Shown in pieces: positions 7,936 to 15,177 of a stretch of DNA of 48,643 nt. The position numbers and the translations under genes are program-made. The notes beneath the pieces were generated by a model, which saw only the letters and a list, made by a program, of their open reading frames with translations, was not told where the DNA came from and ran no database searches. The stretch comes from Pseudobacteroides sp. (GTDB lineage: Bacteria; Bacillota; Clostridia; Acetivibrionales; DSM-2933): positions 1 through 48,643 of the forward strand of contig NZ_DATCTU010000034.1 in the NCBI RefSeq assembly GCF_036567765.1. Reading direction: 5' to 3'. Every line of letters starts with the position of its first letter. The first letter of the stretch is position 1.

Positions 7936-8244
7936 ACATGTACAAGATTGTTTTCAATTTTGCAGCCTTAAAGCAACCCCTTTGCTTGATTAAATTGAGC
8001 GGGGGTTTTTTTATGGCTTGAATATGCAGGTTAAGCAATAAATGGTTTGTAATTTATACATGATCGTGCTTGGTTAATTATTTGCAGCAATAAAAAGTGT
8101 AAAAAGCTAAAAAAAGATTAAGTTATGCAGCAATTTTGAATATTTATGTGTTAAAATATAGCTGAATCTTCTATGTAATGCTATAATAATTCCAAAGAGT
8201 TTTACCAGTAAGTGCAATTATAATTAATAATCGGAGTTTTCATT
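7936..8244. other. Intergenic region between lonB-like gene and diguanylate cyclase
   Basis: This 309-bp AT-rich region holds the terminator at 7975-8012. The rest, about 230 bases, is the upstream region of the GGDEF gene. TATAAT-like words occur (for example at 8182-8187) but none has a convincing -35 partner. No open frame with a ribosome site, and no riboswitch fold, was recognised. Confidence 0.5.
7975..8012 (+). terminator. Rho-independent terminator after the LonB-type protease gene
   Basis: AACCCC (7975-7980) pairs with GGGGTT, GCTT with GAGC inside, and a run of seven T follows. This is a good intrinsic terminator 40 bases after the stop codon. Confidence 0.85.
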
Positions 8245-9078
8245 ATGAGTATCAGAAAGATAACTGAAAATAAATTATTCCTTGGCATTGTTAACTTTAT
8301 TCTTATTGCCGTAGTTGGATTATTTGATTTTATTACCGGGAATGAGGCTAATGTGACAATACTTTATCTTATACCTATATGCATTGTTACGTGGTATATT
8401 GGAGAAATATCGGGAATTGTAGCAGCGGATTTGAGTGCAGGTGCGTATCTGGCATCAGACCTTGTAAATAAAAAAGCTGGAACTTATGGCATAGTAGATA
8501 TTTGGAATGCAGTAATGTTTTTAGCATTTTTTACTGTGGTAGTAATAATTTTGTCAAGGCTGAAGAAGACCCTTATTAGAGAAAAAAATATGGCAAGGAT
8601 TGATTTTCTTACGGATATATATAATCTTAAGGGATTTTATGATTTTGGTGCAAGGGAAATAGATAAGTGCAGAAGATACCTAAGACCAATATCTGTTGCA
8701 TATATTGATTGTGACAATTTTAAATACATTAATGACACCTACGGCCATCAGACAGGAGATGAACTTCTTAAGATGATTGCAGCCACTATTGTAGATAATG
8801 TAAGAGTAACAGACCTGGCTGCAAGACTGGGTGGAGATGAATTTGCCATAATGATATCGGAAACTGGACAAGAGGCTGTTAAGAATGTAATTGAAAGGGT
8901 AAGGAAAAGCCTCCAAACTATGGTTCAGACAAAGAACTGGCCCGTTACATTCAGTGTAGGGGTTGTGATTTTCAATAATGCACCTGAGACACTGGATGAG
9001 GCTGTAAAAAAGGCTGATGAGCTTATGTACAAGGTTAAGAAAAACGGTAAGAACAAAGTTATTTTTGATATTATATGA
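8245..9078 (+). CDS. Membrane-bound diguanylate cyclase (GGDEF)
   Basis: This 277-residue protein starts at ATG 8245 after CGGAG. Residues 10-105 form about four hydrophobic segments, a membrane sensor region like those preceding many GGDEF domains, with no recognised ligand site. The catalytic domain follows: DFLTDIYNLKGF near 119, DCDNFKYINDTYGHQTGDELL near 155-175, and an intact GGDEF at 196-200. RVTD at 187-190 lies exactly five residues before GGDEF and fits the RxxD product-inhibition I-site. The protein should make cyclic di-GMP and be feedback-inhibited, as inferred from motifs. It is monocistronic; no c-di-GMP riboswitch was seen nearby. Confidence 0.9.
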   Translation: MSIRKITENKLFLGIVNFILIAVVGLFDFITGNEANVTILYLIPICIVTWYIGEISGIVAADLSAGAYLASDLVNKKAGTYGIVDIWNAVMFLAFFTVVVIILSRLKKTLIREKNMARIDFLTDIYNLKGFYDFGAREIDKCRRYLRPISVAYIDCDNFKYINDTYGHQTGDELLKMIAATIVDNVRVTDLAARLGGDEFAIMISETGQEAVKNVIERVRKSLQTMVQTKNWPVTFSVGVVIFNNAPETLDEAVKKADELMYKVKKNGKNKVIFDII

Positions 9079-9245
9079 GGTTCATTTTGTTAGATTGTTT
9101 AATTGAATATGAAAATTGAATGTAATTGTTTATTTTTTAACGTGTTGGGTATAAAATATAAAAATAGATCAAAAATCAAGGTTGCAAAATCTAAAGCGAT
9201 TTTGTTTAATTAAATAATATTGATGTTTATGGGAGGAGAATATAC

Positions 9246-10430
9246 ATGCAGGAGATTAAGAAGAATATATACTGGCTCGGTATAAAGGATTGGGAGCTTA
9301 GAGAATTCCATGGGCATGAGCTGTCTACTCATAGAGGTTCAACATATAACTCATATTTTATTAAGGATAAGAAAAATGTTCTGATAGATACGGTTTGGTA
9401 TCCCCATAAGGAACAATTCGAAGAGATTCTGGAGAAAGAAGTGGGCGGCATAGAAAATATTGACATGATAGTTATAAACCATTCGGAACCTGATCATGCA
9501 GGCTGCCTTGGATATATCATGGCAAAGAAACCTGATATACCCATCTACTGTACCAAGCATGGTGTGGATATATTGAAGAAGCATTTTCACAAGGACTGGA
9601 ACTTTAATATAGTTAAAACAGGTGATACTGTCAATATAGGAGAGTATGATCTTGTATTTGTTGAAATGAGAATGATCCATTGGCCTGACAGCATGATGAC
9701 TTATGTTAAGGGAGCAAACCTTGTGTTCTCCAATGATGCATTTGGTCAGCATTATTCTGCAGCAGGACTTTTTAATGATGAAGTGGATACATGCGAGCTC
9801 TATCAAGAAGCCATCAAGTATTATGCAAATATACTTACACCAATGAGCGGACTTATTAGGAACAAGGTTGAGGAGGTTAAGGCATTAAACCTTCCTATCG
9901 ATATAATTGCTCCAAGTCATGGGGTTTTATGGAGAGATAATCCTGTACAGATAATAGATAAGTACTATGAGTGGTCAAAGGAATACCATGAGAACTCAGT
10001 TGTGATAATATACGATACTATGTACGATGCGACAAAGAAGTTGGCAGAGGCTATAGGAGAAGGTCTTGGCAAAAACAACATAAAATACAAATTGTTCAAT
10101 TCTGCTGTTTCGGACAGCAGTGATCTTATTACGGAAATATTTAAGGCAAAGGGTGTTATTGTGGGAAGTTGTACTGTAAACAACACTGTACTATCTTCCA
10201 TCGCAGCAATGCTTGAAGAAATAAAGGCCCACAAATATAAAGGTAAAATAGGAGCAGGTTTCGGAAGCTATGGATGGAGCGGAGAATCACCTAAAATAAT
10301 TACAAAGGCATTGGAAGATGCCGGGTTAAAGGTTGTGTTGGAGCCTATAAAGGTTGAATATCAACCAACATATGAGGATATACAAAAGGCAATTGAATTT
10401 GGAGAAAATTTTGTAAGTCACATGAAATAA
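9246..10430 (+). CDS. Flavodiiron protein (A-type flavoprotein, O2/NO reductase)
   Basis: This 394-residue protein starts at ATG 9246 behind GGGAGGAG. The N-terminal metallo-beta-lactamase-like half has the di-iron ligands HSEPDH (His79, Glu81, Asp83, His84), then MIHWPDSM, FSNDAFGQH and IIAPSHGVLWR. The C-terminal flavodoxin half (from about 250) begins SVVIIYDTMYDATKKLAEAI, the FMN-binding loop, with GSYGWSGE near 345. It belongs to the FprA/ROO family, which reduces O2 to water or NO to N2O in anaerobes. There is no fused rubredoxin domain, so electrons must come from a separate rubredoxin or similar partner not seen here. The protein is cytosolic and likely protects against oxygen stress. 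Confidence 0.94.
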   Translation: MQEIKKNIYWLGIKDWELREFHGHELSTHRGSTYNSYFIKDKKNVLIDTVWYPHKEQFEEILEKEVGGIENIDMIVINHSEPDHAGCLGYIMAKKPDIPIYCTKHGVDILKKHFHKDWNFNIVKTGDTVNIGEYDLVFVEMRMIHWPDSMMTYVKGANLVFSNDAFGQHYSAAGLFNDEVDTCELYQEAIKYYANILTPMSGLIRNKVEEVKALNLPIDIIAPSHGVLWRDNPVQIIDKYYEWSKEYHENSVVIIYDTMYDATKKLAEAIGEGLGKNNIKYKLFNSAVSDSSDLITEIFKAKGVIVGSCTVNNTVLSSIAAMLEEIKAHKYKGKIGAGFGSYGWSGESPKIITKALEDAGLKVVLEPIKVEYQPTYEDIQKAIEFGENFVSHMK

Positions 10431-10433
10431 GAA

Positions 10434-10487
10434 AAATATCAAAAGAATAAAAATATCAAAAGAATAAACATATCAAAAGAATAAACA
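10434..10487. repeat. 17-bp tandem repeat, about three copies
   Basis: The unit ATATCAAAAGAATAAAC (or ...AAAA) occurs at about 10436, 10453 and 10470, just after the flavodiiron stop codon, with a decayed fourth start. It looks like slippage- or duplication-derived non-coding DNA. Confidence 0.8.
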
Positions 10488-10511
10488 TATAAAAATAAAT
10501 ATTAAGGGATA

Positions 10512-10576
10512 CAATAAGGAAGTTCAGCCTGCGTTATAAGAACGGCTTAAGATGAGAAGAGTGAACTTCCTTATTG
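10512..10576. terminator. Hairpin between convergent genes, probable bidirectional terminator
   Basis: CAATAAGGAAGTTCA (10512-10526) is a perfect complement of TGAACTTCCTTATTG (10562-10576), with a 35-nt loop. It lies between the convergent flavodiiron gene and the small minus-strand gene. No long T-run follows on either strand. Confidence 0.6.
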
Positions 10577-10586
10577 ATTTGAGATT

Positions 10587-10976
10587 TTATGAATAGATGA
10601 TTTTGTATATTTGTTGGATTTTTTCTATCATCATTCTTTGATTGGTTGGGAGAATAGGTTTAACTATTTCCAACGTTTTTAATATTTCTCCGGTTTCGGG
10701 TGTCTTGTTTCTGTTGCTGTTTGCATGCTGCTTAAGTTTTCTATATGTACTTCTGTAGTTATTGCTAATTGCAATGGATCTATTTAGTACCCGTCTATAT
10801 TTAGGAGGTGAGTAACTGGCAACTGTGTCTAGCATTTGATAAATGGTGTCAATTTGGTTGGGTTTTACTCTAGAGTTTAAATCTACATGCAAAGAAGCAT
10901 TCTTTAGATCAAGTATCTTTTTTGCAGCATTCAAACCGTTAGATAAATTTTCTAATGATTTTCTTTTCCTATCCAT
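10587..10976 (-). CDS. Hypothetical small helical protein (129 aa)
   Basis: The start is ATG 10976, preceded by GAGGT on the minus strand. The product is basic and lacks signal peptide and membrane segments; it is predicted mostly helical. Its C-terminus (LEIVKPILPTNQRMMIEKIQ) resembles the C-terminus of the 130-residue product at 30953-31345 (LLYSMKPFLNNSRQKKLGTC): both have hydrophobic-x-x-x-K-P-hydrophobic-L-x-x-[NS]-[QR] and then a helix. I do not recognise a named family. The gene stands alone between convergent and divergent neighbours. A DNA-associated or sporulation role would only be a guess. Confidence 0.7.
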   Translation of the reverse strand: MDRKRKSLENLSNGLNAAKKILDLKNASLHVDLNSRVKPNQIDTIYQMLDTVASYSPPKYRRVLNRSIAISNNYRSTYRKLKQHANSNRNKTPETGEILKTLEIVKPILPTNQRMMIEKIQQIYKIIYS

Positions 10977-11103
10977 AATTTATACCTCAAGTCAATAGAA
11001 TAGCAAACAAGCATTGCCGTTTTACAATTCTAGATTCTACAGTGTTATTTTATGTTAAATAGTTATTTAATGTGATAAATGTGATACATTTTTGGAGGCA
11101 ATA

Positions 11104-11679
11104 ATGGGAAAAGTCATATGTGTATATAGTTCTTCAAGCGATTCCATAGATAGGGCATATTTTGATTGTGCTAAAATGTTGGGATACGCACTGGCAAAAA
11201 GAGGATGTACAATGATTTTCGGTGGAGGAATGACGGGTCTTATGGGGGAATGTGCAAGAACAGTTCATCAATACAATGGAAAAGTTGTAGGTATAATCCC
11301 CAAGTCATTGAATGTGACGGGCATTGTATATGAAAAGTGCGATGAGCTTATTGTTACTCAGGGTATGAGGGAGAGAAAAGGGTTGATGGATGAAAAGTCC
11401 GATGCATTTATAGCATTACCCGGCGGTTTTGGCACCCTGGAAGAGATTCTTGAAATAATAACATTAAAACAGCTTCAATATCATAACAAACCTATTGTAA
11501 TATTAAATGCGTGCGGATTTTATGACAATCTGAAAAGCCAGTTCCAAACAATCATAGACAGGAAATTTGCAAAAGAGGAATGCAATGATTTATTTTATGT
11601 TACGGATTCTGTAGATGATGCATTGGAATATATAGCCAACTATGTACCCCATGTTTTTGGCTGCAGGTGGCTCACTTAA
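11104..11679 (+). CDS. LOG-family nucleotide 5'-monophosphate phosphoribohydrolase
   Basis: This 191-residue Rossmann-like protein has the start ATG 11104 behind GGAGG (11094-11098). Signatures are VYSSSSDSIDRAY at the N-terminus, MIFGGGMTGLMGECA near 40-55, the catalytic-region QGMRERKGLMDEKSDAFIALPGG and PGGFGTLEEILEIIT near 105-120. This is the LOG/TIGR00730 family, long misannotated as lysine decarboxylase, which hydrolyses AMP-type nucleotides (cytokinin riboside monophosphates in plants) to base plus ribose phosphate. The bacterial substrate here is unknown. A tiny ORF and the MFS gene follow on the same strand within 110 bases. Confidence 0.88.
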   Translation: MGKVICVYSSSSDSIDRAYFDCAKMLGYALAKRGCTMIFGGGMTGLMGECARTVHQYNGKVVGIIPKSLNVTGIVYEKCDELIVTQGMRERKGLMDEKSDAFIALPGGFGTLEEILEIITLKQLQYHNKPIVILNACGFYDNLKSQFQTIIDRKFAKEECNDLFYVTDSVDDALEYIANYVPHVFGCRWLT

Positions 11680-11714
11680 GGTTAAGATGTGTTAATATTC
11701 AAGGGAGAATGAAG

Positions 11715-11774
11715 ATGAAGACTAATTTTGGGTTTATCGGGCAAAATAGGAATGAAGTATCAAATTGGATTTAA
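11715..11774 (+). CDS. Short ORF (19 aa), candidate leader peptide before efflux gene
   Basis: The frame ATG 11715 to TAA 11774 encodes MKTNFGFIGQNRNEVSNWI. It is preceded at good spacing by AAGGGAG (11701-11707); another in-frame ATG at 11709 is too close to that site. The stop overlaps the start of the AAAGGA ribosome site of the MFS gene, whose ATG is 15 bases further on. The position suggests a regulatory leader or a translational coupling ORF, but no terminator/antiterminator pair was clearly seen. It could also be chance. Confidence 0.4.
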   Translation: MKTNFGFIGQNRNEVSNWI

Positions 11775-11789
11775 AAGGAAGTATGATTA

Positions 11790-13205
11790 ATGAAGCTTAC
11801 AAGATTAAGAAAATGGTTGATTTTAATTAATATATCAATATCAATATTTATGGCTACGTTGGATGGAAGCATAGTAAATATTGCCCTACCTACTATGGCC
11901 GAAAAGTTTTCAAGCAATATCAGTTCAATTCAATGGGTAGTAAATGCTTACCTGTTGGCTATATCTGTATTACTTCTGGTTTGGGGCAAGATGGCAGATA
12001 TTTATGGTAAAAAGAGAATATTTATGATTGGTTTTATCATATTCACAGTTGGTTCAGGGCTTTGCGGAGTTTCAAACAGCTTGTTGATGTTGGTTATTTT
12101 CCGAGTGATTCAGGCTATTGGGGCTTCATCCATGATGGCACTCAGTCAAGGCATTGTTACATCAATTTTTGCTCCCGGAGAAAGGGGAAAAGCATTTGGA
12201 ATTACCGGTTCATCTGTAGCTATCGGTAGTCTTGCTGGTCCTACATTGGGAGGTATACTGGTTGATTCGTTGGGGTGGCATTCAATTTTTCTTGTAAACA
12301 TACCTATAGGGATAATTGGAATATTATGTACATATTTTATCATACCGGAGATCAAAGAAGAACCGGATAATAAGAGCTTTGATATTTTAGGGGCGTTGCT
12401 CTTTGCCGGATCGATACTGCTTCTGTTTATGGGGTTTTTATTTTTGCAGGATCAGAAGATATCAAACGTAGGCTTTGGACTTATGATTGTTGCATCATTG
12501 GTTTTAATGGCAAGTTTTATAATACACGAAAAAAGGATAAGCTATCCTTTGCTTGATTTCAGCCTATTTAAAATAAAGCTTTTTTTACTTGGTATAAGCA
12601 CAGGTTTTCTATCATTCATTTCATTAAATGCGACGATATATTTTATACCGTTCTATTTTGAGTATGTTATGAAATTTAGCACATTGAAAGCGGGTATTCT
12701 TATGTCTGCATATCCTTTAATGACTTTCATAATATCGCCCATAAGCGGATGGCTGTCTGACAAAATAAGCTATAGGCCCCTCACTATTATAGGTCTTTCC
12801 ATTAATGTAGCAGTTTTATTTACTATATCAACATTTGGCACTACCACATCAACATTTGTGATTGTTTTGCTTTTGGCTCTTTTAGGAACAGGTTCGGCTA
12901 TATTCCAATCACCCAACAACAGCAGTGTTATGGGGAGCGTACCTAAGCATCAGCTTGGAACAGCAGGAGGAATAAATGCACTGTTCAGAAATCTGGGAAT
13001 GGTGTCGGGAACTACAATTTCAGTGATTTTATTTTCATTTACTACACACGTTAACATAAATAAATTAACTGGAGAAAAAGCCGATTTTCAACCGGAGGTG
13101 TTTTTAAAGGGATTTAGCGTTGTTTTTGTTTTTTCGGCTTGTGCCTGCATTGCGGCACTTCTGTTAAGTGTAGTGAGAATTTCATTAAAGAGGAAAAAAG
13201 CATGA
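11790..13205 (+). CDS. MFS drug-efflux transporter, DHA2 family (14 TMS)
   Basis: This 471-residue polytopic membrane protein starts at ATG 11790 behind AAAAGGAAG. The N-terminal TM1 motif LDGSIVNIALPTMAEKF (motif D1 type), the loop GKMADIYGKKRIFMIGF (motif A) and the TM5 motif GPTLGGILVD (antiporter motif C) are the hallmarks of EmrB/QacA-type proton-drug antiporters. About 14 hydrophobic segments fit the DHA2 group. It is predicted to export toxic compounds; specificity is not readable. No EmrA-type adaptor or TetR/MarR regulator is adjacent. The small ORF directly upstream may control expression. Confidence 0.9.
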   Translation: MKLTRLRKWLILINISISIFMATLDGSIVNIALPTMAEKFSSNISSIQWVVNAYLLAISVLLLVWGKMADIYGKKRIFMIGFIIFTVGSGLCGVSNSLLMLVIFRVIQAIGASSMMALSQGIVTSIFAPGERGKAFGITGSSVAIGSLAGPTLGGILVDSLGWHSIFLVNIPIGIIGILCTYFIIPEIKEEPDNKSFDILGALLFAGSILLLFMGFLFLQDQKISNVGFGLMIVASLVLMASFIIHEKRISYPLLDFSLFKIKLFLLGISTGFLSFISLNATIYFIPFYFEYVMKFSTLKAGILMSAYPLMTFIISPISGWLSDKISYRPLTIIGLSINVAVLFTISTFGTTTSTFVIVLLLALLGTGSAIFQSPNNSSVMGSVPKHQLGTAGGINALFRNLGMVSGTTISVILFSFTTHVNINKLTGEKADFQPEVFLKGFSVVFVFSACACIAALLLSVVRISLKRKKA

Positions 13206-13302
13206 GAAAAACTTTAGTAATAATAATTTAAAATAGTTACACTTTTAAATTATTTGTAGTATAATGTTTATGTTTATACAATAAACTTTTATAGGTGATA
13301 AA

Positions 13303-13986
13303 ATGATAAATAGTAGAATAGGCCCCATTTTTGTCAGGATATTATTTTTAGTTACCCTGCCGCTAATAAACATAATTCATACCGCATTGAACAACTACAG
13401 AGGCAACGTCAATATTTTAAGAACTTATATAGATAATATTATTCCATTTGAGAAAATCTTTATAGTACCCTATCTTTTATGGTTTTTTTACTTTGTATCT
13501 ATATTGGTTTATTTCGCCATCGTGGATAAAAAGTACTACTTCAGGCTATTATTCAGCATTTTAGTGGGAAACCTTCTGTGCTTTGTAGTATACTATTTTT
13601 ACCCTACAACAGTGCCCAGGCCCGATGTGATTGGAAATGATATACTTTCGTATTTAGTCAAGCTTACCTATAAGAGCGATAATCCTTTTAACTGTTTCCC
13701 AAGCGTACATGTTCTGAATGCTTTGCTTGCATCAATGTACCTGTTTAATTATAATAAGAAAATTGCAGTAAGGTCCTTTTCAGTTATTGCATTTGTTCTT
13801 ATAACCCTATCCACACTATTTGTAAAGCAGCATTATATACTTGATGCAGTGGCATCATCAATAATAGGGGTCTCCATGTATGTGGTGTTTACATCCGACT
13901 ATATATGGAGTACATTGTATATGAAAAGGATGCTTTACTTCTTTATACCGGGGTTGGCAAAAAAGGATTATGCAAAGGTTGATTAA
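13303..13986 (+). CDS. PAP2-superfamily membrane phosphatase / inositolphosphotransferase-like
   Basis: This 227-residue protein has about six hydrophobic segments and starts at ATG 13303 after AGGTGAT. The catalytic motifs of the PAP2 superfamily are visible: NCFPSVHVLNALLAS (the PSxH motif) near residue 135 and VKQHYILDAVAS (the last histidine motif, often SR-x5-H-x3-D) near 180. Spacing and topology resemble the Aur1/Ipt1-like subgroup. It probably removes phosphate from a lipid phosphate such as undecaprenyl pyrophosphate or phosphatidic acid at the outer face of the membrane. A TATAAT at 13260-13265 could be its -10 box. Confidence 0.82.
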   Translation: MINSRIGPIFVRILFLVTLPLINIIHTALNNYRGNVNILRTYIDNIIPFEKIFIVPYLLWFFYFVSILVYFAIVDKKYYFRLLFSILVGNLLCFVVYYFYPTTVPRPDVIGNDILSYLVKLTYKSDNPFNCFPSVHVLNALLASMYLFNYNKKIAVRSFSVIAFVLITLSTLFVKQHYILDAVASSIIGVSMYVVFTSDYIWSTLYMKRMLYFFIPGLAKKDYAKVD

Positions 13987-14071
13987 TTAAAATGTAATAA
14001 AATTGAATAATATTCATATTTTTGTACAAAATCTTACATAGAAACAAATTCATTCTAGGTGAGGTTTTTGT

Positions 14072-14173
14072 ATGGGTAAATTATTATCTGTCAAGTGGCT
14101 GCTGCTATATACTTATGTTTTTTTAGCCGGTTTTGCGTTAGGTTACTGCTTTGTTGTTTTTGGTATATTTTGA
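14072..14173 (+). CDS. Small single-pass membrane protein (33 aa)
   Basis: ATG 14072 to TGA 14173 follows AGGTGAGG (14057-14064) with ideal spacing. The product is MGKLLSVKWLLLYTYVFL and then AGFALGYCFVVFGIF: a short basic start and one hydrophobic segment covering nearly the rest. It sits between the PAP2 phosphatase and proB on the same strand. I do not recognise a family. The ribosome site and clean transmembrane composition argue that it is real. Confidence 0.6.
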   Translation: MGKLLSVKWLLLYTYVFLAGFALGYCFVVFGIF

Positions 14174-14226
14174 CTATAAAAATTCGGTTTTAATATATTA
14201 CTTATATAGAAAAAGAAGGGGATAAA

Positions 14227-15051
14227 ATGGAAGGAATACGTGAGAGTCTTAAACTTGCCAAGAGAGTTGTTGTCAAAGTTGGAACTTCAACTTTAACATA
14301 CGATAATGGAAAAGTTAATTTTTCCAGGATAGACAAGCTGGTAAGAGTGATTTCTGACCTTATGAACCAGGAAAAAGAAATAATTCTGGTTACTTCGGGT
14401 GCAATTGGTGTTGGCGTTGGAAAACTAAAGCTTTCAGGTAAGCCCAAATCAATAAGGGAAAAACAGGCTGTTGCGGCAGTAGGGCAGAGTGAACTGATGC
14501 AGATTTACAGCCGTTTTTTTGCAGACTACAGCCACATTGCCGGGCAAATACTGCTTACTCGCGATGTTGTAGAAAATGAAGCTGGAAGAAAGAATGTTAT
14601 CAATACCTTTGAGACATTGATTGAGATGGGAATAATACCTATTGTTAATGAAAATGATTCAGTTGCTATAGACGAAATAGAATCAGGAAAGCACAGGGTG
14701 TTTGGTGATAATGACACGCTGTCGGCCATTGTAGCAAAGCTCGTCAATGCTGACCTACTAATTATATTGTCTGATATAGATGGGTTTTACGACTCGGACC
14801 CTAAAAGGAATCCTAATTCAAAATTGATTTCGGTTATCGAGGAAATTAATGATGAAGTGGAAAAATGTGCAGGCGGAGCGGGGACAAGCAGAGGAACCGG
14901 AGGCATGGTTACAAAGCTTCAAGCTGCTAAAATTACTATGAATGCAGGTATAGATCTGATCATTATTAATGGACAGCATCCAGAGCTTATCATGGATGTT
15001 TTGGAAGGCACTGATGTAGGAACACTTTTTAAAGCTCCACACGCAATATAG
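14227..15051 (+). CDS. proB: Glutamate 5-kinase (short form, no PUA domain)
   Basis: This 274-residue amino-acid kinase starts at ATG 14227 behind AAGAAGGGG. Signatures are VVVKVGTSTLTYDNGKV at the N-terminus, LVTSGAIGVGVGKL near 55, the ProB motif EAGRKNVINTFETL near 118, NENDSVAIDEIE near 140, FGDNDTLSAIVAKL near 158 and the GTGGMVTKLQAAK loop near 218. It phosphorylates L-glutamate with ATP in the first step of proline synthesis. The C-terminal PUA domain of E. coli-type ProB (about 367 aa) is absent, as in several clostridial and other short forms. proA is not adjacent. A strong bidirectional terminator follows. Confidence 0.93.
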   Translation: MEGIRESLKLAKRVVVKVGTSTLTYDNGKVNFSRIDKLVRVISDLMNQEKEIILVTSGAIGVGVGKLKLSGKPKSIREKQAVAAVGQSELMQIYSRFFADYSHIAGQILLTRDVVENEAGRKNVINTFETLIEMGIIPIVNENDSVAIDEIESGKHRVFGDNDTLSAIVAKLVNADLLIILSDIDGFYDSDPKRNPNSKLISVIEEINDEVEKCAGGAGTSRGTGGMVTKLQAAKITMNAGIDLIIINGQHPELIMDVLEGTDVGTLFKAPHAI

Positions 15052-15128
15052 ATAATTATTGCAGCCTTAATTGTTGCCATGAGGAACTATAATGTAGAAT
15101 AACTATAGTTTGCAGGAAATAAAAATAC

Positions 15129-15160
15129 GCCCCGGAACTGGTTCAGTTTCCGGGGCTTTA
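15129..15160. terminator. Bidirectional terminator between proB and the penicillin-binding protein gene
   Basis: GCCCCGGAA (15129-15137) pairs with TTCCGGGGC (15148-15156), with a 10-nt loop. A TTTATAAT tail follows on plus and GTATTTTTATTT on minus. It serves the convergent proB and pbp genes. Confidence 0.85.
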
Positions 15161-15177
15161 TAATGCCCGCTTGACAT

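Noticed and set aside
7936..8244. Cyclic-di-GMP riboswitch before the diguanylate cyclase gene
   Set aside because: The conserved GEMM core and tetraloop-receptor pattern are not present; only a terminator and AT-rich DNA are seen.
10436..10487. Possible CRISPR-like array
   Set aside because: The units are directly adjacent 17-bp tandem repeats with no spacers, and there are no cas genes nearby.
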